NCBI GenBank assembly: GCA_949130485.1
Contig: OX422185.1
Location: 16,495,011 to 16,559,010, forward strand
Source of the DNA: Agelas oroides
Taxonomy: Eukaryota > Porifera > Demospongiae > Agelasida > Agelasidae
Length of the DNA stretch: 64,000 nt
Direction of reading: 5' to 3'
This document shows positions 46,453 through 57,300 of the stretch, in pieces. Numbering within the stretch: position 1 is the stretch's first letter; every line of letters starts with the position of its first letter. The position numbers were made by a program, and so were the translations under genes. The notes below the pieces were generated by a model, which was not told where the DNA came from, ran no database searches, and saw nothing but the letters and a program-made list of their open reading frames with translations.

Positions 46453-47130
46453 AAGTCACAAAAAAGTTTGCCAAACGCAAACAAGCACATGTAGGGATGA
46501 AATCCTCAAAAACCAACCAAACAAGACGGGAACGACACCACAATACTTTTACACCATCCCTACATCTTGTGCCATTTTGCCACCTGTACACAACACAAAA
46601 CCCTCTACATTTGTACTTATTAGCCCACACCAACCACAAACAAACATAGTACTTCACTCCATTCAACTATCTCACAAAATAACCCATCCTTCACAAAGCA
46701 TTACAAAATTACCACTACTCACTTCACAGCCACCTGTATACAAGACAACCCATATCTATCATGCTAAACAGGCATAAAACTTAACAACATAATGCACATT
46801 CCAACATAACACACACACTCACCACTCCTCACTCACTCCACACCTTCTACACACAACTTGGACCATACCTGCTACACTCAGTAGCAACCACCAAATACAC
46901 AACATACTCACTATGCACAACACACCCACGCCACACCCTTCCATCTACAAGACAACCCTCTTCTACACACAACTAAAAAACAAATACAAACACACAGTTT
47001 TGGCAAAATGGCACAAGATGTAGGGATGGTGTAAAAGTATTGTGGTGTCGTTCCCGTCTTGTTTGGTTGGTTTTTGAGGATTTCATCCCTACATGTGCTT
47101 GTTTGCGTTTGGCAAACTTTTTTGTGACTT
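46453..47130. mobile_element. 130-bp inverted arms around an A/C-rich spacer
   Basis: Bases 46453-46582 and 47001-47130 appear to be exact reverse complements over 130 bases (arm start AAGTCACAAAAAAGTTTGCC, arm end TTGTGCCATTTTGCCA). The 418-base spacer is very poor in G and T on this strand, with ACACA and CCACC runs and no ORF. The two arms seem identical, implying recent formation or gene conversion. The A/C-rich composition already starts at about 46090. Confidence 0.92.
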
Positions 47131-47407
47131 TATATGTACATCCCGTAGTTCATCCAATAATAGAACTGTTGTGAATATGGTCAGAGTTCCACCCACAAAA
47201 TGCAGTTACATAATGAATTTCATTTGCAGTCAAAACCTTAAGTGGACAAGGGTGCAAGCAAGCCTTGGCAAATGTGAGGTGGGTCACAGCCTGGTCCTGC
47301 CAAATCTATCCTTCAGTCTTTTACAGTGCTCACTGTTCCCACTCTCATACACACTCAAGTACCAGTACTGTACACACACATTCACTTCCACTAATTATAC
47401 ACCATTT

Positions 47408-47419
<12 letters not shown>

Positions 47420-47493
<74 letters not shown>

Positions 47494-47515
47494 ACACCCT
47501 CACACATACCCACAG
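47420..47515. repeat. CA microsatellite before an exon copy
   Basis: (CA)n with a few CT interruptions, ending in the acceptor-like CATACCCACAG. A comparable CA tract stands before the related exon at 60005. Confidence 0.9.
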
Positions 47516-47647
47516 ATGACAACAGAAGCTCATCCTGTGATTCAGACCAGCTACAAGTTGGTGGTTACCATGCCAATGAGGAGCCCGCTATTCCTGTTCA
47601 CCGAACAGAAAGCATCAGCATCAGTGAAATGCCCCACAGATGTTGAG
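47516..47647 (+). pseudogene. Broken copy of the exon at 60005-60147
   Basis: It aligns with 60005-60147 and the flanks align too: CCTCA...TACCCACAG before, and GTAAGTGTAC plus ATGATGTCATGTATGCTGAT after. In the frame used downstream (entry in phase 1) both read DDN..SSCDSDQLQ, YHANEEPAIPVHRTES and ISIS. Here an 8-base deletion after ISIS shifts the frame and brings a TGA into the last codon. Most differences outside the indels are third-position changes in that frame (AAT/AAC, GAG/GAA, TCA/TCC), so it was once constrained. Entry in phase 0 gives an alternative fully open frame, so use as a different exon cannot be excluded. Confidence 0.75.
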
Positions 47648-48672
47648 GTAAGTGTACCTTACATGATGATGTCACCATGATGTCATGTATGCTGATATTG
47701 CGTGTTGCAATGATGTACATAATTACAGACCTTATCCACACCAAACATTCTGAGATTACGCTGGTTGGCAAAGTGCAAAAGGAGGGAAAGTTTACTGTGT
47801 TCTACAGCCAGCTTGCTGTACACAACGACAAAGAACATACGGAAGCGATCTTGGCCCACTACCAAGTAGTTTGATTTACTCAGTAAGCTGTCGCCTACTG
47901 TTTCTGTGCTATTTGATAGCTCCTTCTACAATCTCTGCAAGTTTGGATCTTCGGAAGATTGAAAGGGCTGAACCTACTTCCCTTCACTCCTCTTTGCATC
48001 TAATGAGCATTCGTGTGCTTTTGCCATCTGGAAGTGAATGATATAATCACAAAATGATTGCACGGGTAAGGTCTATTGTCTCATGCTCAGACCCAACCCA
48101 CAGAGGAAAGGGTCTGGGGAAGCAAGCCTGAATCCATGGGCTTACTCTCCCAGATTTTCCCAGAGTGGAGGAGTGACAAGAAACACCAGTTTTCATGTGC
48201 ATCTAGGCAGTGTATCCTTGTCCCAAGTGGCCTAAGAAGCGACCTCTGAGCATCCCGAGTGTACTCAGCATCCCTGTTAGAAAAACTTTCCACTCGCTGC
48301 TGCATGCTTACGTGTGGCCTCACCACTTTCAAAATGCTTCTGACGCCTCTGATTGTAACACAACCTTTGGAGAAGTTAAAATGCATCATCAATCATTTAG
48401 CATTGAATTTACTGATGATGCATATATGAATTAAAGGGTTAAAGATGTATCATATAGCCAGAAATATTTGCAGGGAATTAAATTTTTGAAGTTTACAGTT
48501 TTAGAGATTTTTCACAAGCATCCATAGGCTAGGATATTTTTGTCAGCTCCGCTGCTTTGCTTCAAGCGCAAGCCTGCATGCCTTGCTCTGAATTTGTTTA
48601 CACTAGAAGCTCTTTTTAGAGTGGTTTTAAGCCATGTGATCAATTTTGACCTATCAAATCGCTCCCACACAG
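47648..48672. other. Intron-like sequence with a MITE arm
   Basis: Begins GTAAGT. The first 60 bases match the sequence after the 60005-60147 exon. At 48087-48150 lies a CAGACCCAACCCACAGAGGA arm, also found at 60262. Nothing else supported. Confidence 0.55.
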
Positions 48673-48801
48673 ATGGAGGATAAAGTAGCTTCACTGCACA
48701 AGAGTTTTGGTCGTGTTCGTCACTCCTCTACCGGCAGTGTCAAGATCTGCTACTCTGAGTCTTCCAACACTTCCATGGAAGACGTCAGCAAGAACGTCTG
48801 A
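48673..48801 (+). CDS. Candidate exon, Ser-rich, ending in TGA
   Basis: The acceptor is CTCCCACACAG. Only phase 0 is open, reading MEDKVASLHKSFGRVRHSS, TGSVKICYSESSNTSMED, VSKNV and TGA at 48799-48801, followed at once by GTGAGT. The phase fits the exon at 47516 (exit phase 0 in its downstream counterpart). Either this is the true C-terminus of a partial upstream copy of the coiled-coil gene, or splicing occurs at the weaker GTCTGA (48796) and joins in phase 0 to 49954. A counterpart after 60147 is not in the window. Confidence 0.5.
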   Translation: MEDKVASLHKSFGRVRHSSTGSVKICYSESSNTSMEDVSKNV

Positions 48802-48824
48802 GTGAGTCACCTTCCTGCACGCAT

Positions 48825-48825
<1 letters not shown>

Positions 48826-48915
<90 letters not shown>
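48826..48915. repeat. AC microsatellite
   Basis: An uninterrupted (AC)n of about 45 repeats. Confidence 0.95.
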
Positions 48916-48917
<2 letters not shown>

Positions 48918-49261
48918 GCATAGTAACATTTCCCCTATGGTGCCCTGGTTCAGGTATTGCTGCTGCTCAGGAAACAGTTAGCTACTGCCACCTGCAGCAT
49001 AGTCTTCAATAAAACCAGCCCACAAACTGCAGCAATTTTGGCTGTTGTTACTCTGTTGGCATTAATCACATTAATAATCTCCACTTCACCCTTGTTTCTA
49101 TAAGGTGCTATTTTCCATAAACTCACAGGAAGTAGATTCTGTTTCATAAACCACAGGAAGTTATAAAATATGTTTTCTATGAACTGCACTTCTTGCAGCA
49201 AACAATAAAACGCAGAATGCAGAATAACAGGATAGCTTTTGTTGACCGTAAATGAATATGC

Positions 49262-49495
49262 TTTGTACTTTGCCGACATGGCACATGCAACAGCCATCCC
49301 AGCAAGATAGCTGCGCTATAGCTATCAGTGTCTGGAGTTGTAGAGGCGCTATAAACACTGGGCAGACCTTGTGGGAGACCCCGGTAATGCCTACTTGTAC
49401 TTTGCCAACATGGCACATGCAACAGCCATCCCAGCTGCGCTATAGCTATCAGTGTCTGGAGTTGTAGAGGCGCTATAAACACTGGGCAGACCTTG
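49262..49495. repeat. Tandem duplication, about 135-bp unit
   Basis: TTGTACTTTGCC-ACATGGCA through CACTGGGCAGACCTTG occurs twice; the second copy lacks the CAAGATAG segment. Short GTAGACGAAA-type repeats follow to 49582. Confidence 0.85.
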
Positions 49496-49589
49496 AGTAG
49501 ACGAAACATCTGTAGACGAAATTGGAGTAGAAATTGGAGTAAATGAAACGGCGGTAGACGAAACTGGAGTAGACGAACCAGGAAGATAC

Positions 49590-49953
49590 CACACATTACA
49601 CACACATATGTACACACACACGTAACACATCACACACACACATATGTACACACACACGTAACACATCACACACACACATATGTACACACACACGTAACAC
49701 ATCACACACACACATGTACACACACACACGTAACACATCACACACACATATGTACACACACACACGTAACACATCACACACACACATATGTACACATATC
49801 ACACACACACATGTACACACACACACCTAACACATCACACACACATATGTACACACACACACGTAACACATCACACACACACATATGTACACACACACGT
49901 ACATACACATCACACACACACATGCACATATACACACGCACACAAACACACAG
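49590..49953. repeat. CA-rich minisatellite, units of about 40 bp
   Basis: Repeats of CACACACGTAACACATCACA and CACACATATGTACACA. It ends in the acceptor-like ACACACAG of the first exon assigned to the main gene. Confidence 0.9.
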
Positions 49954-49996
49954 GGAATGGGAACAAGGAGACTACGTTCGCCTCCCAGTGGCAGAG
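49954..49996 (+). CDS. Coiled-coil gene, first assigned exon
   Basis: The 43-base exon lies between ACACACAG and GCAGAG|GTCAGT. Read in phase 0 it gives GMGTRRLRSPPSGR plus one base, which with the first two bases of the exon at 50079 makes Asp and continues DTPTHSSDTSSMNAQ. The ATG at 49957 is a possible start codon if no upstream exon is used; otherwise the phase fits joining from 48673. Small size and the CA-rich acceptor keep confidence moderate. Confidence 0.55.
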
Positions 49997-50078
49997 GTCA
50001 GTCTGTTGCCATAGCAACTCACTTATATTATTGGCTACTTTAACCCTTTACAAACTTTAACCCCTAATCTTTCTGCAG

Positions 50079-50235
50079 ACACACCGACTCATTCCAGTGA
50101 CACGTCCTCAATGAATGCACAGTCATGTTCCATCTCCTCCCCCTCCCCCACGTGGCCCACCTCTGCCCCCTTCCTGACTTCCCCACGTCACTACTCTGTA
50201 GAGGTGAACTTCACTAGAGAACCACAGAGACAGAG
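50079..50235 (+). CDS. Coiled-coil gene, exon 2: Ser/Pro-rich segment
   Basis: The acceptor is CTAATCTTTCTGCAG and the donor AGAG|GTGAGA. Only entry in phase 1 is open, giving TPTHSSDTSSMNAQSCSISS, PSPTWPTSAPFLTSPRHYSV and EVNFTREPQRQ. It leaves in phase 2, and the first G of exon 3 completes an Arg codon. The stretch is rich in Ser, Thr and Pro and likely disordered, preceding the coiled coil. Confidence 0.75.
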
Positions 50236-50237
50236 GT

Positions 50238-50590
50238 GAGACCTCATTCCCAGAAAACTCAACCTTGACCTCATTCCCAGAACACTCAACCTCAACCTCA
50301 TTCCCATAATATTCAACCTCAAACTTATTCCCAGAAAACTCAACCTCAACCTCATTCCCAGAATACTCAACCTCGACCTCATTCCCATAATACTCAACCT
50401 TGACCTCATTCCCATATACTCAACCTTGACCTCATTCCCATAATACTCAACCTTGACCTCATTCCCATAATACTCAACCTCAACCTCATTCCCATAATAC
50501 TCAACCTCATTCCCAGAATGCTCAACCTTGACCTCATTCCCAGGATACTCAACCTCAACCTCATTCCCATAACACAGCTTTTATTCCCAG
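50238..50590. repeat. 27-bp intronic minisatellite
   Basis: CCTCATTCCCA-AA-ACTCAAC units every 27 bases (50242, 50269 and on), about 12 copies with truncated ones. It begins directly after the exon 2 donor. Confidence 0.93.
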
Positions 50591-50617
50591 GATACTCAGC
50601 AATATATTTGTTTCTGG

Positions 50618-51117
50618 TATCGTAGTCTCATGAAAGAGCGCCCATGGGTGGTGTCAACCAAAGAGGGGGGTGGGTGCTCTTTCAAGTGTTTCCGCGTTTG
50701 ATTGTGGAAGAGCACCCGTGTCATGTTTACAATGACTCAATACCTTCGAAGCAATAAACAATAACAAACAGCGGAGCCATCAAAGTCAAGTCTTGAGAGT
50801 ACACAACACTCTGAACGGCGCCATGTGAGCGTAGTTTACCTCACGGTGCACGGCACGTTCGTCTACGCAAAGCTTGCCTTGTACATGTAGTAACCTTCTG
50901 TGAAGTATAACACATAGTTTTCTTACTTCAGGTATGCATAGCGTGAGGCTGTGCTTCTCAAACTCCACAAGTACACTTCATTAGCCACACAAACATGACA
51001 AAGCTAGCTCCAGGATGGGCACTCATTTGAGTAACTTTGACCCTAAGGAGGAAATTGGGCCCAAAGTAGGCAGTGGGCGCTCTTCGAGGGTGGGTGCTCT
51101 TTTGCGAGACTATGGTA
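50618..51117. mobile_element. Intronic MITE flanked by TA, termini (T/C)C(G/A)TAGTCTC
   Basis: The element spans 50620-51115. The left end TCGTAGTCTCATGAAAGAGC matches the reverse complement of the right end, CCATAGTCTCGCAAAAGAGC, each continuing into GCCCA or ACCCA. TA flanks both sides, as in Tc1/mariner-type insertions. Inside the intron between exons 2 and 3. No ORF. Confidence 0.8.
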
Positions 51118-51470
51118 CGTGTATGTGACAGTCCCGTGTAGAAATTGAAGATTATTCCGTTGTATATTTCGATCACATTGGCGTGTTTGAAGCACCATAT
51201 CACTAAATTTCCACCAAGGGCGGGGCTCATATGTGCTTCACAGAGTCAGTCGATATTCATGCATCTACTCCGTCATCATAGCACTGTGTAATACAGTCAT
51301 GTATGCCTGTAGGGTCTGGCTTTCATTGCACTCTGTATTTAGCGCATATCCTCTATTAGGCACATATGTGCTTACCACTTAACACTTATAAGCGCATGCG
51401 CTTATTAACCAGAGTCTACGGTATTACCCTGTTACCCCCATGATATAAGCTCATCTACCTCCCAACACAG

Positions 51471-51867
51471 GGCACCATTTGATGGCAATTTTGAGGATGA
51501 GGAAGATCAATTGGCTCCACTGGGGACCAGTCCTGGCACCTTCAACAGATGTTCACTAAGCTCCCACCGAGTGGTCGCAATCGGGGAAGAGACGGGACAA
51601 AAGGAGACAGTAATCCCATACTGTACGGAAACTACGTCACCGGCTTTTAGCTCACAAAGCCAGTCAGATGACAGCAAACGTGAGGATAGTGGCCTCTCGG
51701 CACAAATTGCGATCCTGCGGAACCAAAACCGGCAGCTGGTACGCCAGCTCAGAGAACGGGAAGAAGAAAGAGACGGCTTGAGAGAGCAACTTGAGACACA
51801 TCAGCAAGAAAAATCTCTGTTCTCTCCTCCACCTGGACTACCATCGCGGGTTCTGGACGGGAGAAAA
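51471..51867 (+). CDS. Coiled-coil gene, exon 3 (start of coiled coil)
   Basis: The acceptor is CCTCCCAACACAG. The frame reads APFDGNFEDEEDQLAPLGTS, an acidic then Ser/Thr-rich segment (SSQSQSDDSKREDSG), and enters heptads at LSAQIAILRNQNRQLVRQL, REREEERDGLREQLETH. The frame closes at 51895 (TAG), while coding continues in another frame from about 51887. The end given is one possible micro-intron donor (AAA|GTCCTG, rejoining at 51939); another is 51819. A one-base deletion in the sequence is equally possible. Confidence 0.72.
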
Positions 51868-51886
51868 GTCCTGCGTGAACGGGAAG

Positions 51887-54032
51887 TGAAGCAGTAGCGA
51901 TCCCGAGGGCACGTCTGCCATCAAGTAGTGGAAGGAAGAATTTTGATGAGCTAGGTGATGTTGAGAGGTCAAGCGAAAGAGAGTCACTTGCCAAAATTGA
52001 AAGTTTGAAGCGGGAACATGCACAACTGGAAAGCCACTTGCGTGAAATCTCAGAAGACAAGCGGAGAATTGAGAAGGAGCTGAAACACCATCGAGAAGCG
52101 TTTGTGAAAGTACAGGAGCGTGAACAGGAGTTGTTGAAAGACATCGAAGTCCTTCGCGATGAAAATTCGCACCACAGTGGCGCCATTTCAAAGCTTCAAG
52201 CCGAGAGGGAAAGCTTACAGTCGGAGAACATCACTCTTCAGGATGAGCTGACGACCGCTACGGAGAAACTACACAAGACTGAGAAATGTTACAAGGAAGT
52301 TGAGCACGAGAATCTCACCCTTGAGGCAGAAATTGAGCACTTGATGAGAGATAAGAAACATCTTTTCGAAGAGAAGCAAAAGTTGCAGTCTGCTGTTGAA
52401 GATGCTCGCAAGACAAAGGAAAACTTTCGCTCGACCATTAGACAGTTACGAGAGCAAAATCTGAGCCTTGAAAGTCAAGTAGGAGAATCGACAAGAGAGC
52501 ACAAGGCTGCTGTCTTCAAGCAGGAGAAAGCGATAAAATTACGAGAAACCAAAGAACAGCAGACGCTGCGAGAAGTGATGATGTTAAGAGAGGAACGATC
52601 ACAGCTGAAAGAGAAATTGGTGTCTGCTCAACAAGAAATAGATTCACTTGAAGCCCAGTGGAAGGAGAACCAATCGACCAATCAGATTCAAGCCGAGCTT
52701 TCGGTGAGCTTATCAGAAGTCCAAATGGAGCTGGCTGCACTGCGGAAGGGCCTGAAGTCTACTAGACGTGATGTGTCATCTCTTCCGACCAAGCAGCATG
52801 ACGTAGTGCAGGAACAGTTCATGGTTTTGGTGCAAAAATCCAAGGAGACATTAGCTGCTGCAGAACACGACAAAACAAAGCTGTCTGAAGCTCTGGAGCT
52901 TTCAGAAACCTCACTTGCAAAACTAGATGCAGATTTCCAGAAAATAAAGGTCGAAAATGCCAAACTTTTGTCGCAGAAGGGAGCAATTTCTGCAGAAGTT
53001 TCAAAGTTACAGTCAGAGTTGGCTACTCTACAAGACCAGAAACGTTTGCTTGAAGTTCAGCTCGTGCAAAATGATTCCATTTCTCACCAGCAGGAGACTA
53101 AGGTCCAGGAACTGGAGGCACAGCGAAAGAAGCTTGAAGAGAAGTTGTCCTCTTCAGAGCGACTTTGGAAGAACAAGTTTGGATGGATGGAACGGGAGTG
53201 GGAAGGGAAGCTAGCTGAAGCAAAACTGGAGCAAGAAAATTTGTCAGAAGAACGAGAATCACTACTTCAGGAGAAAGCGTCTTTGGAGAAACAGCTATCA
53301 CCACTTGTGCAAGAAAATGAAAAGTTGGAATCCGGAAAGCGTGAACTGGAATCACAAATTGAGTCACTTCAAAGCAAGATATCCGAATTTTCTTCCAAAG
53401 TGAGGACTAACGATTCCCACATTTCAGAAGCACAACGAATAATGGGAAGAATGATTGCCGAGAAAGCCTGCTTGGTGGCTGAAATGAGGGAGAGCAAACT
53501 AGAATATGAAGCAAAGATCTCGGCTTCCGAGCAGATGTACAACAAAGACATTGATAGCGCTGCAGTTGAAACTAAACAACTGAAAGAATCTCTAGCAACT
53601 GCTGAGGAAGAAAGCCAAAAAATTAGGGAGCAGCTTGAGCAAATCTCCAAGAAGGAGACTGGGATTGGTCAAATGACATCACAGCTTGAAGCTATGACAA
53701 CTGAAAATGCTCAGCTGAAAACGGAAGTGAAAGCTCTCGAAGAAAAGCACCAAACGGCAATCAAGGAATTACAACAGTTGGCTGAAAAGGAGCAAACACG
53801 TCATCTTCACAACGAGAAACTCAAAATGACACTCACGACTGAAATTGGTCTTCTGAAGAGCAAATTGAAGAGTGTTGAAGATGATAAAACAGCTCTGGAA
53901 GGGAAGCTCATGGAGTTCTCCAAAGAGACGGCCAGTGCCTTTCAAGCCATCCCAGAAAGCAAACAAGTGGAGCAGCTTCGTCAGCAGATCGTCGCTCTAC
54001 AGCTGACAAGCAGAGATCAAAACACAGTTTGG
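51887..54032 (+). CDS. Coiled-coil gene, main coiled-coil block (about 715 residues)
   Basis: Open in a single frame from 51879 (after a TGA at 51876) to the TGA at 54033. The start given is the other micro-intron acceptor (GGGAAG|T). It reads EAVAIPRARLPSSSGRKNFD, then continuous heptads such as ELKHHREAFVKVQEREQELL and LENEKLESGKRELESQIESL-type segments, very rich in Glu, Lys, Gln and Leu and with hardly any Pro. No motor, kinase or other catalytic motif is visible. Long coiled coils of this kind are typical of centrosomal, ciliary-rootlet, Golgi-tether or myosin-tail proteins; I cannot choose among these. Near its end (QLRQQIVALQLTS) coding passes to a different frame at about 54007-54030 with no usable splice sites, implying a one-base indel. 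Confidence 0.85.
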
Positions 54033-55372
54033 TGATTTCCAGAACCGATCGGTGGTTTTAGAAACTGAAAACAAGCGCTTGAAGGATGCTGCCCGCTCGA
54101 GTAAGGATGCCCTTGAAGCAAACACTGCTCTCCGCAAGCAAGTGTCCGAGATGTCCCGAAAAATTTTCTTCCTTGAATCCGGCACAAAGACGTTGACAGA
54201 CCAAGTTCATACTTTGCAAAACTCACTTAAAGTTGCGAGAGAAATGAAAGAGAGGTCCACAAACGAAAGGGTGAAAAAGCTCACAGAGGAAAACCAGGTG
54301 TTGCAGGATCGAGTCAGAGATCTGGAGGAAGACCAGACAAAGAAACTGATGGCTGCTGATCTAAAGATTGTTGAGGCTGTGAAAGAAAGCGATAAACTCC
54401 GTCAAAGGCTCTCCAGTATCCGAAGCAGTTTTGAAGGTCAGCAGAGGTCAAACGTCGAAGATGTTGCAAGATCACTCAAAACGGAATCAGAAGTTTTGCA
54501 CAAGATGAAAGTAAGTTTATCCAGCTCCCGAGAGGACTTGAAACATTTGGAAGCAAACCAACAGAAGATTTTAGTTCTGCACTCGGAAATCCAGCAATTG
54601 CTTGCTGGTCAAACCCCTCACGTTGCATCTGGAAGATCGGCAACATGGAGCCGTGGGACCAGTCAAGTGCTCCCTAAAGTCCTGCAGTCTCTCCCCCCTG
54701 GGTACGTGTCTAGCCTCCAAGGAAGTTCTGGTTTTAGCCAGGGTAGACCGAGTATGACGTCTCCTTTTCACATATCAAGTTTTGAGCTGCAAGAGAAGCT
54801 TTCACATCTACACGCCTTCAATTCTGGCTTAGCAGACCGTTGGAAGCGACATCAAGTTTTGTTGCAGGAGAGAGAATCCGAAGCAGGCGTGCTTGAAGAA
54901 TGTTTTTCGGCTCTCAAAGTAAAACTCGAGTGGTTGGCAAAAGAGAACGAAGAGTTACAAGAATCTGTCGCCAGCATACAGGATTCTGAACTGAAACCAG
55001 AACAACTGCAAGTCATCTCTACCCTTCAGAAGCAAATTGAAACTCTCCAAGACCAGGTCATCGATCGGGACATGGCTCTGCAAGACATTGAACTACAGAT
55101 GAAGAAAGACTATGAAATGCACGACAGAAACTTTGCATCATTGAAAACACAAGTTTTGGAGTTCAGAGAGCAGTTATCAGCTAAGGATAATTTGATTCGG
55201 ACTAAAGACCAGTATATTCAGCAGACGGAAGAAAGGTGTCTAGAGTATGAAGGTCAGACGCTTAAGGCACGCAAGGATCTCGAACGAGCTTTGCAGGAGA
55301 GAGAACAGCTGATTCCAGAGAATTTGCAGCGATCTGGGTTGAGTAACATGTCTGATGTCATTCGTGTGCAAG
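54007..55372 (+). CDS. Coiled-coil gene, second coiled-coil block (about 450 residues)
   Basis: From QAEIKTQFGDFQNRSVVLE the frame is open to the donor CAAG|GTACGC at 55373, leaving in phase 1. Heptads are broken by a Ser/Gly/Pro-rich linker at 54610-54780 (GQTPHVASGRSATWSRGTSQ, SLPPGYVSSLQGSSGFSQG), so the rod has at least two segments. It then resumes with ELQEKLSHLHAFNSGLADRW and ends LSNMSDVIRVQ. The frame differs from the previous block (see there). If the indel is real, the gene would be truncated here; preservation of clean coiled coil downstream argues for a sequence error or recent allele. Confidence 0.85.
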
Positions 55373-55893
55373 GTACGCATTACTGACTGAGAGTACTGTA
55401 GATCGGGAAATTTTCACGTTGAAAATAATTTGCGTGAAAATTTTTTGTGGTGTTAAATTTTCGCGGTTCGTTCGATCCACAAAAAAATTTTAATGGTTGA
55501 TGGTTACAATATGGACGAGCGCCTTGAGCATTCCTAGCATTTAGTCTACTACCAAGTATTGGGAGAGCCAGGTATCAGGAGAGCCAAGTATCGCTGGCTG
55601 TAATGCTGTGGCTGTCAGGAACAGTCGTCGATCCAACTTTTACCTCCAGAGGTGTGGATGTGCGCACATGCTTATTCGTTGATCATCGCCACGTAAATGT
55701 TTCTACAGTGAAATTTTCCCCATCTACAGTATGTGTTGAATTTAGGCAGTGTTTGACAAAACTTTGCTTCAGTCGCAAATCAATCAAATTCACACAATCA
55801 AATATGTAGTTACATACTGTGGTGCGTTCCCCTTTACCTTCACACGCATGTGTACCTCTCCTCCCCACCCCACCCCTCCACTCCCAACACACA

Positions 55894-55943
55894 CACAACA
55901 CACACACACACAACACACACACAACACACACACAACAACACAT

Positions 55944-55986
<43 letters not shown>

Positions 55987-56001
55987 CACACATGCACACA
56001 T

Positions 56002-56049
<48 letters not shown>

Positions 56050-56050
56050 C
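55894..56050. repeat. CA microsatellite before exon 56053
   Basis: (CA)n with CAA and GCA interruptions runs directly into the acceptor CACAACAG. The preceding intron part (55383-55890) shows no other feature. Confidence 0.93.
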
Positions 56051-56052
56051 AG

Positions 56053-56271
56053 ATGAGGAACTGCGTCGACTCCAGAAAGCACTGGCCGAGTTTTCCTTTG
56101 AAATATCTCAACTGCAGTCTCAGTTTGACTCTATGCAGCGTGAAAAGTCTGTTCTGCAGTCAAAGGCAATTGAAATGGAGCGGATGCATGTTCAGATGAA
56201 GGAGGGAATGAGTTCAGAGATCAGCTACTTACGTAGACTCAACCTGCAGCTTGTGGAACAACATATGAAAG
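56053..56271 (+). CDS. Coiled-coil gene exon: DEELRRLQ heptads
   Basis: The acceptor is CACAACAG and the donor AAAG|GTAAGG. Entry in phase 1 completes an Asp codon with the previous exon, giving VIRVQDEELRRLQKALAEF, then SFEISQLQSQFDSMQREK and YLRRLNLQLVEQHMK. It leaves in phase 1. Regular a/d leucines continue the coiled coil. Bases 56405-56470 repeat part of this exon (AGTTCAGA-ATCA-CT and GAGCAGCATATGAAAA), an apparent decayed partial duplication in the intron. Confidence 0.85.
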
Positions 56272-56279
56272 GTAAGGGA

Positions 56280-57010
56280 GCGAGAGGATGGGGGGGGGGG
56301 GGGGGAGGGAGGGGGATGAAGGGAGAGAATGGGGGAGAGGGGAGATAGTTAGGGAAGGAGGGGAGAGAGAGAGGAAGGGAAGGAGGAGGGGAGGAGAGTG
56401 AAGGGGGATAAGTTCAGAAATCAACTGCTTACCCGGACTCAATTTGCTGCTTGTAGAGCAGCATATGAAAAGTGAGATGAGGGAGGGGATGAGGGGAATC
56501 CGAGGAGTGAGAAGGAAGAGGAGGGAGGGAGGGAAGTAACAAAATAGAGAGGGAGGGAGATAAGGAGGGAGAAATAAAGGGAGGGAGGGGAAGAGGGAAC
56601 AGGGGGAAGGCGGGAAGGAAGTTAGTAGGGATGGATGGGTGAGTAGGAGATAGATAGGGAGGGAGGGAGGGAGGGAGGGAGGGAGGGAGGGGAGGGAGGG
56701 AGGGAGGGGAGGGAGGGAGAGAGGGGAGGGAGGGAGGGAGGGGAGGGAGGGAGGGAGGGAGGGGAGGGAGGGAGGGGAGGGAGGAGGGAGGGGAGGGAGG
56801 GAGGGGAGGGAGGGAGGGAGGGGAGGGAGGGAGGGAGGGGAGGGAGGGAGGGAGGGGAGGGAGGGAGGGAGGGGGGAGGGAGGGGAGGGAGGGAGGGAGG
56901 GGAGGGAGGGAGGGGAGGGAGGGAGGGAGGGGAGGGGGGGAGGGAGGGAGGAAGGGAGGGGAGGGAGGGAGAGGGAGAGTGGGAAAGGGAGACAGAGGGA
57001 GGGAAGGGGA
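56280..57010. repeat. Polypurine GGGA tract, about 700 bases
   Basis: The + strand is almost entirely G and A: a run of 15 or more G near 56290, then GGGAGGGAGGGAGGGG repeats, densest from 56650 to 56960. Mirror-symmetric polypurine runs can form triplexes, and the G runs meet the pattern for G-quadruplexes. It lies in the intron between exons 56053 and 57177. Confidence 0.95.
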
Positions 57011-57176
57011 GAATTTGGTAGGGGTAGATGTGAGGGGGGATGGAAGAAGGTGGAACTTTGGTAGTAGGTAGATGAGTGAAAGGAGTGAAGTGCATCTACA
57101 ATTTCTTCTCAGAGATTGTGACTATTGTACGTTTACTCCTCCTCCCACGTTTACTCCTCCCACAAATCTCTCACAG

Positions 57177-57265
57177 CTGAGAAGGCAAGGGAGATACTGA
57201 AGGAGGTCAAGGAGGCACAGGAGACGTTCAAGAAACAGCGGGAGACAATCAAACTGGAAGCAGAG
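57177..57265 (+). CDS. Coiled-coil gene, short exon AEKAREILKEVKEAQ
   Basis: The acceptor is AATCTCTCACAG and the donor GCAGAG|GTACTT. Its first two bases complete an Ala codon with the previous exon; it reads AEKAREILKEVKEAQETFKK then QRETIKLEAE and leaves in phase 0. Heptads continue without a break. Confidence 0.82.
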
Positions 57266-57300
57266 GTACTTTGTGTACATATTAGTGTTGTTTTAGTTAA

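Noticed and set aside
49590-50014. Open frames rich in His/Thr or Cys/Val
   Set aside because: Translations of CA/GT microsatellites, also at 36526, 47265, 48691, 55790 and 59820.
56622-57095. Pro/Ser/Leu-rich - strand open frame
   Set aside because: Translation of the GGGA polypurine tract.
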